36,792 nucleotides of DNA, taken from contig JAFRCW010000011.1 in the NCBI GenBank assembly GCA_017404145.1, positions 1 to 36,792 of the forward strand, read 5' to 3'. This stretch comes from Ruminococcus sp. (GTDB taxonomy: Bacteria; Bacillota; Clostridia; Oscillospirales; Acutalibacteraceae). The notes below the pieces were generated by a model that ran no database searches, was not told the origin of the DNA, and saw only the letters and a list, made by a program, of their open reading frames with translations. Each line of letters opens with the position of its first letter. Positions within the stretch are counted from its first letter, which is position 1. Positions 30,806 to 36,792 of this stretch are shown here, in pieces. Made by a program: the position numbers and the translations under genes.

Positions 30806-30835
30806 AAAAGACCTGTCGGATGTGACAGGTCTTTT
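30806..30835 (+). terminator. Terminator of the radical SAM/HAD operon
   Basis: Twelve-bp arms AAAAGACCTGTC (30806-30817) and GACAGGTCTTTT (30824-30835) with a 6-nt loop. The core ATGTGACAGG is shared with hairpins at 3538 and 36419. Confidence 0.88.
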
Positions 30836-31321
30836 GCTATTGTTTAAAGAATAATTGCCCATAGAAACCTATTGTGTTCGGTTTCCTTAAACTGTAGTTT
30901 AAGAGTATAGCCCTAAATTATGAACAAAATTTTGAACTAAAACGAAACGGAGCAGTATTGGGACAAAAAGAAAACCCCGATAATGGCTTATACAAGAAAA
31001 AATCAGGGAAATTCAAGGGTTGGTGTAGAGTGAGGGATTTGAATTAGCCCCAAGAGGTTGCACGGTCTTTCACCATACGCCGTTTTGTTGGATTTTACGC
31101 CATTTCTGCACTTTCGCATTTCATATGATTTCGTTTTGTTTCACGAAAACAAAGGACACATAAAGGTCACAGAAAGCTCAAGCAGCACCGATATCATATC
31201 TTGTTTCACTAATGCTATCAATAATGAATAGGTGAAATGAGTTGCTTTCAAGAGTGAGGTAAAGCTATTGTTTTGATAAAAACGAAGAAATAATAACGCC
31301 GCAATATTGATGCGATTCTGT
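30836..31321. other. Gene-free region with a palindrome and a tRNA-like fragment
   Basis: No gene is supported in about 490 bp. A perfect palindrome CTTAAACT-GT-AGTTTAAG sits at 30886-30903. At 31025-31045 the minus strand reads TTCAAATCCCTCACTCTAC then ACCA, like the T arm and 3' end of a tRNA, but no complete cloverleaf could be drawn. It may be a relict attachment site. No terminator is obvious for the histidine kinase gene. Confidence 0.4.
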
Positions 31322-32539
31322 TTATCTCCGTGCTTGTGGGATAAATACCGTCACCACCGTACCGCCGCCGTCGCGCGGAGCGATCTCCATTTTTCCCTTG
31401 CACATCATTTCGAGCCTTTCGCGGATATTCCCTAAAGCAATATGCGGCTCGTTATTATCATTCAAGCCGAACCCGGGACCTGTATCCTCGACCGTTATTT
31501 CGGCTCCTTGTTTATCCTCACGTGTACGAACAGTGATATACAGCGGGTCAAGGTCGGGATCGACGCCGTGCTTGACGGCGTTTTCCACGATGGGCTGCAG
31601 GGTCAGCGGCGGCAGTCTAAAGCTCGTGTAAGGCGTATCGAACTCAACAAAAAGTTTTCCTTCAAAGCGTACCTGCTCGACCGCCAAGTAAGCCCTCGTA
31701 TGTTCCGACTCCTCGGTAAAGGGAATCGTTCCCGCTTTCGCGATCGCCGTGAAATTCTTTCTCAAATAATCGGTAAAATCCAAGGTGACCTGCTGCGCCT
31801 TGGGCGCGTTCTGCTTGATCAGATAATAGATGCTCGTCATCGTATTGTAGATGAAGTGCGGGCGCATTTGCAGCACGGCGAGACTTGCTCTCTGATTTGC
31901 CAGCTCTTCCTTTTGCTTGATATACCGCTTTCCCTGATCGACAAGCAGCATCAGTTCCATCGCGAGCAGCATGACAGAAACAGGCGCAAGCAAATATACC
32001 AATATGAGAATGAATTGAAATTTTGAAAGCTGCTTTCTCCTGCGGATCACCGCGACAAAGCAAACGATCAGGCTGATTGCCGTAAAAAGCAGATAAACCA
32101 GTATCAGCCAGCGTTTATGCTCTGTACCGTCCTGCATTGGAACAGCAAAAAGCGTGCGTGTCAGCAGATCTCCGACGGCTGCCGCTACGGATAATCCCCA
32201 AAGGATGAGGATCAGCTTCCACAGGAAAGATCGGCGCGGCTCCTGCGAACAGCAGCGAAGGATGTAAAACGTCAGCAGAGGAATGATCGTTGATGAAAAC
32301 AAAGTGGCGAGAAAATCACACGTTGTTTGAAGCGGTATATTATGCCAATACACAGCTGAAAACCGGCTGATCATACTCGCCGAGGCTTTCAAAATCATAT
32401 CGGAGAAAAAAGCAACGCAGAACCACCGCCACCGGTTTTCAAGGCCGCGCAGGATCAAAACGACCAATATTCCCAGCACGGCGATCAGCAGGGTATTTGA
32501 ATCGATCACAGAATCGAAATATGTTGTCCAATCCATCAC
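31322..32539 (-). CDS. LytS-type sensor histidine kinase (His_kinase/GHKL)
   Basis: 405 residues. Six to seven membrane helices fill residues 1-200, followed by a short coiled segment and the His_kinase domain with phospho-accepting His228 in LQMRPHFIYNTM. The ATPase domain shows N and G boxes: LQPIVENAVKHG, VEDTGPGFG and ALGNIRERLEMM. Such kinases usually sense membrane or peptide signals and pair with LytTR regulators. Here the partner is an XRE-receiver protein whose stop codon overlaps this start by 4 nt (ATGA), so the two are co-translated. Confidence 0.92.
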   Translation of the reverse strand: MMDWTTYFDSVIDSNTLLIAVLGILVVLILRGLENRWRWFCVAFFSDMILKASASMISRFSAVYWHNIPLQTTCDFLATLFSSTIIPLLTFYILRCCSQEPRRSFLWKLILILWGLSVAAAVGDLLTRTLFAVPMQDGTEHKRWLILVYLLFTAISLIVCFVAVIRRRKQLSKFQFILILVYLLAPVSVMLLAMELMLLVDQGKRYIKQKEELANQRASLAVLQMRPHFIYNTMTSIYYLIKQNAPKAQQVTLDFTDYLRKNFTAIAKAGTIPFTEESEHTRAYLAVEQVRFEGKLFVEFDTPYTSFRLPPLTLQPIVENAVKHGVDPDLDPLYITVRTREDKQGAEITVEDTGPGFGLNDNNEPHIALGNIRERLEMMCKGKMEIAPRDGGGTVVTVFIPQARR

Positions 32540-33129
32540 AGCTGCAGCCCCCTTATCGGAAATCTCAGCCGCGTGAGGTGATTTCGCGCCTGTTCAGCGG
32601 AAAGGGGTTTTACGGCAAAGCCGCAGGCGCCGGTATCCCACGCCTCCAGCGCGTAATCGGGATATGCGGTCAGATAGATCACGTTGGTGCGGGGATTGAT
32701 TTTCAGCAGCTCACGGCACAGTTCAAGCCCGTTAAGCTTGCCCATTTCGATATCGATATAAGCCAAATGTACGCGGTTGGATTTGGCGAATGACAGCGCT
32801 TCTGTCGGAGAAGTAAAGCCTGTGACCAAAGCATTGGGAAGCAAATGACCGATCACCGACATACCGCCCTTTAGAATGATACTCTCGTCATCAACCATAA
32901 TGATGTTTGGTTCCTCTACGGTGTTGTCGATCGTTTCCAATAAAATGTTGATGTCCATATCTAAACATTTGGAGATCCGCAGCAGCAGAACAGCGTCGGG
33001 GATCCGCCGTCCCGTCTCCCAGTTTGCTATCGTGGTGCGTTCCACAAACAGCATATCGGCGAGCTGCTGCTGGGACAGCTTTTTTTCAGTTCTGTACTGT
33101 TTCAGAGTATCGGCAAAGGAATCCTTCAT
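32536..33129 (-). CDS. Response regulator with N-terminal XRE helix-turn-helix and C-terminal receiver
   Basis: 197 residues. Residues 1-66 are an XRE/Cro-type helix-turn-helix (LKQYRTEKKLSQQQLADMLFVERTTIANWETGRRIPD). Residues 74-190 are a receiver domain: acidic Asp80/Asp81, phospho-acceptor Asp126 in YIDIEMGKLNG, Thr154 in IYLTAY, and Lys174 in AVKPLS. The order is reversed from the usual receiver-then-DNA-binding layout, and there is no LytTR domain although the kinase is LytS-like. It should bind DNA through the XRE domain and be switched by phosphorylation. Divergent genes begin about 220 bp away. First gene of its two-gene transcript. Confidence 0.92.
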   Translation of the reverse strand: MKDSFADTLKQYRTEKKLSQQQLADMLFVERTTIANWETGRRIPDAVLLLRISKCLDMDINILLETIDNTVEEPNIIMVDDESIILKGGMSVIGHLLPNALVTGFTSPTEALSFAKSNRVHLAYIDIEMGKLNGLELCRELLKINPRTNVIYLTAYPDYALEAWDTGACGFAVKPLSAEQARNHLTRLRFPIRGLQL

Positions 33130-33167
33130 GTGCTTTTCCTCTCATGGAAGTATACAATATTTATTCT

Positions 33168-33196
33168 ATTATAAGGGATGTGCCTTTGAAATACAA
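33168..33196 (-). promoter_or_regulatory. Promoter of the XRE-receiver/histidine kinase operon
   Basis: On the minus strand TTGTAT (33191-33196), 17-bp spacer, TATAAT (33168-33173). Confidence 0.7.
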
Positions 33197-33210
33197 CACC
33201 ATTCCAAAAG

Positions 33211-33233
33211 AAGATGTCACGCTCTGACACATC
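33211..33233. promoter_or_regulatory. Imperfect inverted repeat between divergent promoters
   Basis: AGATGTCA...TGACACATCT, an inverted repeat with a 2-nt bulge, midway between the promoter of the two-component operon and the divergent promoter at 33237. A candidate operator. Confidence 0.4.
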
Positions 33234-33236
33234 TTA

Positions 33237-33264
33237 TTGTCTTATGGCGTATTTATGATAAAAT
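33237..33264 (+). promoter_or_regulatory. Promoter of the small membrane protein gene
   Basis: TTGTCT (33237-33242), 16-bp spacer, TAAAAT (33259-33264). Confidence 0.6.
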
Positions 33265-33274
33265 TATAAGGTCA

Positions 33275-33327
33275 GGTAATAAACAGGAAACTGCTTTATT
33301 ATTCATAATTACTCAAAGGAGAGAAAA
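33275..33327 (+). promoter_or_regulatory. Duplicated leader, copy 1, with TAATAAA/TTTATTA palindrome
   Basis: GGTAATAAAC begins a dyad TAATAAA (33277-33283), 11 nt, TTTATTA (33295-33301), followed by ATAATTA and AAGGAGAGAAAAA. The same order of blocks occurs at 33609-33662. In this copy the AAGGAGAG sequence is not followed by a start codon, and the gene uses a second ribosome binding site about 25 nt further on. Confidence 0.65.
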
Positions 33328-33353
33328 AAACAAATATCGGAAAAGGTGATTTG

Positions 33354-33551
33354 ATGATAAAGAACAAGTATGTGGCATTTTGTATATTCTTAGTATTGTT
33401 TTTTGCCCTGTGGCAGCTCCTTGACTTCCTTTACACCACCTTCATTACAAGAATCGGCTATCAGTTTTCGCCGATCATCGATCTGGTCGTTCCGCTTGCC
33501 GTGGCGATCACAGTAGGCTGGTTGTTGTTTCTCAGAAATAAAAAGAAGTAA
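33354..33551 (+). CDS. Small two-helix membrane protein
   Basis: 65 residues from the ATG at 33354 (AAAGGTGAT upstream; a TTG one codon earlier is also possible). Two membrane helices (about 7-26 and 41-60) are joined by a short loop YTTFITRIGYQFSPIIDLVVP, and a Lys-rich end follows. I do not recognise a named family. It lies opposite the two-component operon and shares its leader layout with the next gene, so co-regulation is likely. Confidence 0.65.
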   Translation: MIKNKYVAFCIFLVLFFALWQLLDFLYTTFITRIGYQFSPIIDLVVPLAVAITVGWLLFLRNKKK

Positions 33552-33608
33552 TGGTTACGCAAAACAAGCGCCTTGCTCTGTACAGTACGACTATATTCAT
33601 CTGTTATA

Positions 33609-33662
33609 GGTAATAAACGTTTCACGTTTTATTATAATTATTTCATTCTAAGGAGAGAAAAA
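33609..33662 (+). promoter_or_regulatory. Duplicated leader, copy 2, with TAATAAA/TTTATTA palindrome
   Basis: GGTAATAAACG opens a dyad TAATAAA (33611-33617), 10 nt, TTTATTA (33628-33634), which reads further as AATAAACGT/ACGTTTTATT. TATAAT (33633-33638) overlaps its right edge and is a possible -10. ATAATTA and AAGGAGAGAAAAA follow, the latter being the ribosome binding site of the gene at 33664. Confidence 0.65.
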
Positions 33663-33663
33663 T

Positions 33664-34332
33664 ATGAAATTTCCCAATGCTGCAAAAGGCGTGAAAAAAA
33701 TCTTTAACGCCGAAATCATTTCACTGATCGCCGCCTTGATCGGCGGAGCCGGACTCATTCTGGGTTTGATCGGAGCTTCGAGTGAAACCGACGAGTCCGC
33801 CGGTACAACTCTGCTTGCCGTTTCGGGCGCTTTGTTGATCGTTTCCGGTATCGCGCTTTTGGTCGCAGGGATCATGAACATCGTCGGCTTTATTCAGGCG
33901 GCAAAGGATGAGGAAGGAATCAAGAGAGCGGTGCTCTGTGCCGTATTCAGCGCTCTGTTTGCATTCGTAGCCGCGTTCTTTGAGAATCAGACCGGCTTCC
34001 TCGGCGGTCTGGGCACCGTTTTATCGTCGATTGCCACTGTGTTGAATATGCTGGTTGCGATCTTCGTGATCGGCGGTCTGATGAATCTGTCCGCGAAGTG
34101 CAACAGACCCGATATGGTCAAGAGAGGTCATGACATCCTTACAACGATTGTCGTTTCCTACATTATCACTTTTGCCCTCAGCTTATTGATTCGCTTCGGC
34201 GCTTATACATCCTCTTTCGGTGCAGGCGTTATCAACTGGCTGTCCGGCCTTTCGGCGCTGTTTACCGTATTCATTTATGTTCTCGAGCTGATCTATCTCG
34301 CAAAAGCGAAGAAGATGCTGGCAGAAACCTAA
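33664..34332 (+). CDS. Polytopic membrane protein of unknown function
   Basis: 222 residues, with AAGGAGAG about 7 nt before the ATG. About six hydrophobic segments: two near 17-37 and 47-74, two near 85-103 and 112-137, and two near 155-175 and 188-214. Gly- and Ala-rich helices alternate with short charged loops (QAAKDEEGIKRA, SAKCNRPDMVKRGHD). It has no catalytic motif I recognise. The leader sequence is a near copy of that of the preceding gene, and a hairpin separates it from the dockerin protease gene. Confidence 0.65.
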   Translation: MKFPNAAKGVKKIFNAEIISLIAALIGGAGLILGLIGASSETDESAGTTLLAVSGALLIVSGIALLVAGIMNIVGFIQAAKDEEGIKRAVLCAVFSALFAFVAAFFENQTGFLGGLGTVLSSIATVLNMLVAIFVIGGLMNLSAKCNRPDMVKRGHDILTTIVVSYIITFALSLLIRFGAYTSSFGAGVINWLSGLSALFTVFIYVLELIYLAKAKKMLAET

Positions 34333-34341
34333 CAATCTCTA

Positions 34342-34378
34342 TGACGGCGTTGCCTCGTCTGTCGGGCGCGGTAACGCC
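34342..34378 (+). terminator. Hairpin between the membrane protein and protease genes
   Basis: GGCGTTGCC and GGTAACGCC form 8 of 9 pairs around a 15-nt loop; TTGTCTGTTTATT follows. It may be a leaky terminator, as the next ribosome binding site begins 16 nt later. Confidence 0.5.
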
Positions 34379-34405
34379 TTGTCTGTTTATTACGGAGGTA
34401 TGAAA

Positions 34406-36388
34406 ATGAAAAGATTACTATCATCTGTCAGTGTGATCCTTGTGCTTGTTATGCTGCTGAGCGTGGCGGCTCCGATGACTGCGTATGCAGCCGGAGACGA
34501 GATCACTGTGAAAGACCTTACGGCGCATATCTATAACATGGAAGATACCGAAACGACGCAATGTCTGTTCAAAAGCTCTATGCCCGATATGGCGTTCATC
34601 TCTACGGTGGATTTCTTAAAACACATCTATGTTGACGAACCGACCGAAGTAAAGAACGCGGACGGAACCTACACGATCACCAATCCCAAGGGAACAATGG
34701 TGATCGACCCCCAACACGATACGCTTCATTTCGATTATTTTGAGGATTTTATCTCGGCTAAGCCAAACGTGGATGGTACCGAAATGGACGTGCCTTATCT
34801 CAAGGAGTACGCGCCTGTCAACGAGGGAGAAACAAACGGGCTCGACCTTGACCTTTCGCCTTATAAAATCGATATTATCGAATATGACGGAAAAACCTAT
34901 TTTCCTGTGTCGTCGATCGGACTCCTTGTCAGTGCGACGTATAATACGGCGGTGTATTGCAATGACGAAATTTATTTTGTCCATTGTGCCGATATCGTGA
35001 TGGGAAACTGTTATTTCCAAAACTCTGCGCCTTATAATACTCTAAAACGCAGCAAGGATCTGGTCGAGCTGACTTATAACGACCTGTGCTTCGCGGTCGA
35101 TAAGTTTTACGGCAGACCCGCTCAGGCTGAAATCGCGTCGATGCTCGAAGAAAAAAGCTTTGATGAAATGCTGGACGAGTACAACGACGATACCCGCCGG
35201 GCAAAAGAATTGCTTTTATCGGAAAGCACGATTGATTATGTTCTCGGAACGGCTTATCTCGGACAAGTATTCGCCGACGGAGGCCATACAGCGATACATT
35301 ATCCTGCTGTCTTAGCGTTCCTTACCCCCGGAACCGCTGTATATGATGAGTTAAACAGATTATTCGATGAAGAGGATTTCCGTGACGCAAATGCAGTAAA
35401 ATATGTGATGAGCAGTCTTAACTCCAGCCAGAAAGCCACCAATATGTCGGAATTCAGAAGCGGTAAATACAAAGATTATGATCTTGTAAAGTCGTGGGAT
35501 GACCAGTCGGCGTCAAAGCTCTATGTTGCGGGAGATACAGCTGTTTTCGCTTTTAATAAGTTTATTAACGAGGCGGCTTATCATTTCAAATGGTCTCTTG
35601 ATTATGCACAGGAAAAGGGGATCAAGCGTTTTGTGATAGACCTGTCCTGCAACAGCGGCGGCAACGCGGCAGTCGTTATGTATATCATGGCTATGATCAC
35701 CAACCAAGACAAAGACAGTTATACAACCTCTTACAGAAATCTTCAGACGCTTACAGGCAACATCACAAGAATCGATTATGATATCGATTTGAATTTAGAC
35801 GGGGAGATCAACGACCTCGACAAGAGCGTATATTATGATTTTGAATACGCTTTTATCACATCCAATATCTCGTATTCCTGCGGCAATCTGCTTCCCTGCC
35901 TCGCAAAAGGCGCGGGCTTCCCGATCCTCGGCGAAAGAAGCGGAGGCGGCGCATGCTCGCTTTTGATCGCGTACACCCCCGAGACGTTTTTCTATACGCT
36001 GTCGAGTTATAATAAGTTCATCACCGCAGATGGTAACGATGTTGACAGCGGCGCAGAGCTCGACTATGACCTTACTAAGCGCGTTACCGATGGCGAGGGG
36101 AATGAATCGATCGATTATTCCGGTCTTTATGATCTGGAGGATATCAGCCGCAAGATAGATATGTATTACGGCGTGCAATTGCTCGGCGACGCGGACGGCG
36201 ACGGTATTGTGAGCGTCCTTGACGCGACCGCGATCCAGAAGAAGCTCGCGAGTATCAAGACCGAGTCCTTCAACGAGGACGCTGCCGATGTGGACCGCGA
36301 CTCAAAGGTGACTATCCTCGACGCAACCTATATCCAAAAACATCTGGCTTCCTTGCCCTGCCCTGAGGGCATCGGCGAGCCGATATAA
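34406..36388 (+). CDS. Secreted S41-like peptidase with C-terminal dockerin
   Basis: 660 residues from the ATG at 34406; an ATG 6 nt earlier is too close to GGAGG. A signal peptide (1-29, ending AAPMTAYAA) is followed by an N-terminal region of unknown fold (30-370) and an S41-like core. RFVIDLSCNSGGN (about 408-420) corresponds to the strand and Gly-Gly loop, and AFITSNISYSCGN holds the presumed nucleophile Ser491, followed by GERSGGGAC. The usual PDZ domain is not seen. A type I dockerin (about 593-655) has two calcium loops, GDADGDGIVSVLDAT and DVDRDSKVTILDAT. It would be exported and attached to a cohesin-bearing partner, where it may process proteins. Catalysis is predicted only from the motifs. 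Confidence 0.82.
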   Translation: MKRLLSSVSVILVLVMLLSVAAPMTAYAAGDEITVKDLTAHIYNMEDTETTQCLFKSSMPDMAFISTVDFLKHIYVDEPTEVKNADGTYTITNPKGTMVIDPQHDTLHFDYFEDFISAKPNVDGTEMDVPYLKEYAPVNEGETNGLDLDLSPYKIDIIEYDGKTYFPVSSIGLLVSATYNTAVYCNDEIYFVHCADIVMGNCYFQNSAPYNTLKRSKDLVELTYNDLCFAVDKFYGRPAQAEIASMLEEKSFDEMLDEYNDDTRRAKELLLSESTIDYVLGTAYLGQVFADGGHTAIHYPAVLAFLTPGTAVYDELNRLFDEEDFRDANAVKYVMSSLNSSQKATNMSEFRSGKYKDYDLVKSWDDQSASKLYVAGDTAVFAFNKFINEAAYHFKWSLDYAQEKGIKRFVIDLSCNSGGNAAVVMYIMAMITNQDKDSYTTSYRNLQTLTGNITRIDYDIDLNLDGEINDLDKSVYYDFEYAFITSNISYSCGNLLPCLAKGAGFPILGERSGGGACSLLIAYTPETFFYTLSSYNKFITADGNDVDSGAELDYDLTKRVTDGEGNESIDYSGLYDLEDISRKIDMYYGVQLLGDADGDGIVSVLDATAIQKKLASIKTESFNEDAADVDRDSKVTILDATYIQKHLASLPCPEGIGEPI

Positions 36389-36418
36389 ACAGGTACTATA
36401 AGCCATACGAGAATATCA

Positions 36419-36447
36419 AAAAGCCTGCCACATTGTGACAGGCTTTT
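36419..36447 (+). terminator. Terminator of the dockerin protease gene
   Basis: AAAAGCCTGCCAC (36419-36431), 3-nt loop, GTGACAGGCTTTT (36435-36447), with one mismatch. The same core as the hairpins at 3538 and 30806. Confidence 0.85.
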
Positions 36448-36542
36448 CGCTTCGACGTAGAGTGAGTATGTGTTATTAACACGATATAGTTATCTCGTTT
36501 GTGAACAGGTACAAATACGATGTCGCAGATATGCGCTCTCCT

Positions 36543-36569
36543 TAAAAATGATTCACTGAATCATTTTTA
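36543..36569. other. Perfect AT-rich hairpin
   Basis: TAAAAATGATTC (36543-36554), loop ACT, GAATCATTTTTA (36558-36569). Twelve-bp arms with T-rich flanks on both strands, so it could terminate transcripts from either side. No gene stop lies close by. Confidence 0.55.
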
Positions 36570-36653
36570 CCTTCGGATCGCAGCGACTGCGCGCTTTATC
36601 CTCGGCACAGTCGCCTTCAAATCCCTCACCCTGCGCTGTGCAGATAAAACGAA

Positions 36654-36708
36654 GGCGCTGTGAAGAAACGAAGCTAAAAGCTTCCGACTTCACAGCGCCC
36701 TCTTTTTT
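36654..36708 (+). terminator. Orphan two-stage terminator
   Basis: GGCGCTGTGAAG (36654-36665) pairs with CTTCACAGCGCC (36688-36699); an inner stem GAAGCT/AGCTTC (36670-36675, 36679-36684) extends it. CTCTTTTTT follows. No coding gene precedes it after the terminator at 36447, so it may end a small RNA from 36448-36653, or be a repeat copy. Confidence 0.6.
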
Positions 36709-36792
36709 GCAGCAGTTATGTGGAAAAATGTTGAAAAAACCGTACACTTCCCCTTACCCCAAAAGAACAGCTCTTTGAATGTCACGCAGCCT
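36709..36792. other. Right edge, nothing recognised
   Basis: No gene start, hairpin or repeat that I can support in the last 84 bases. Confidence 0.4.

Noticed and set aside
31025..31085. A complete tRNA gene on the minus strand
   Set aside because: Only a T-arm-like segment with ACCA is visible; no paired acceptor stem or clear anticodon arm could be drawn.

Overview
The window reads as a chromosomal segment of a gut-type Gram-positive anaerobe of the Ruminococcaceae/Oscillospiraceae kind. The basis is inference: three secreted proteins carry type I dockerin modules of the GDADGDG...DATxIQK type. There is also a Cthe_2159/DUF4353-like lipoprotein, a spoIVFA/spoIVFB/radical-SAM/DUF2344 gene block typical of Clostridia, strong AGGAGG-type ribosome binding sites and -35/-10 promoters with 16-17 bp spacers. 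No ribosomal operon or species marker is present, so genus and species cannot be fixed. No phage, transposase, integrase, CRISPR array or replication origin was found.

Layout. 1-5700: a putative heavy-metal exporter, a zinc-ribbon protein, a membrane-bound SpoIIE/PP2C phosphatase, two tRNA-Ser genes and a DegV protein. 5700-13950: an envelope/secretion region with a CAP-domain protein, an NlpC/P60 hydrolase with two peptidoglycan-binding repeats, an operon of ECF sigma factor, single-pass membrane protein and secreted dockerin protein, a beta-helical lipoprotein, and a tiny stand-alone dockerin protein. 13990-20290: a seven-gene minus-strand molybdenum operon (modA, modB, modC, moaA, moaC, MOSC, MoeA/MogA-like) read away from a divergent IclR regulator. 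20290-24500: two FAD-dependent oxidoreductases and a small membrane exporter. 24500-30790: VanZ and MATE membrane proteins, then a conserved block of SpoIVFA-like stub, SpoIVFB-like M50 protease, B12-binding radical SAM protein, DUF2344 protein and a YjjG-like HAD phosphatase. 31320-36390: a LytS-type histidine kinase with an XRE-HTH/receiver regulator, divergent from two small membrane proteins and an S41-like protease with a dockerin.

Working together. The mod/moa genes import molybdate and carry out the first and last steps of molybdopterin cofactor synthesis; the molybdopterin synthase genes (moaD/moaE) are not here. The ECF operon looks self-regulated, with a TGAAAC-N17-CGTT promoter directly upstream. 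The two-component pair probably controls its divergent neighbours: the two membrane genes share a duplicated leader containing the palindrome TAATAAA...TTTATTA.

Most unusual structures. Several unrelated families of 7-bp tandem repeats sit exactly at gene ends and starts. One supplies the modC stop codon and abuts the moaA start codon, another abuts the modB start, and both downstream genes lack a Shine-Dalgarno sequence. An 18-bp copy of the tRNA-Ser 3' end lies 343 bp downstream of that tRNA, like an attachment-site footprint. Dispersed inverted-repeat elements begin with GTAGGG. The strongest candidates for something undescribed are the heptamer arrays at translational junctions, the ECF/dockerin operon whose secreted product carries tandem protease-propeptide-like modules without a protease, and the XRE-receiver regulon.
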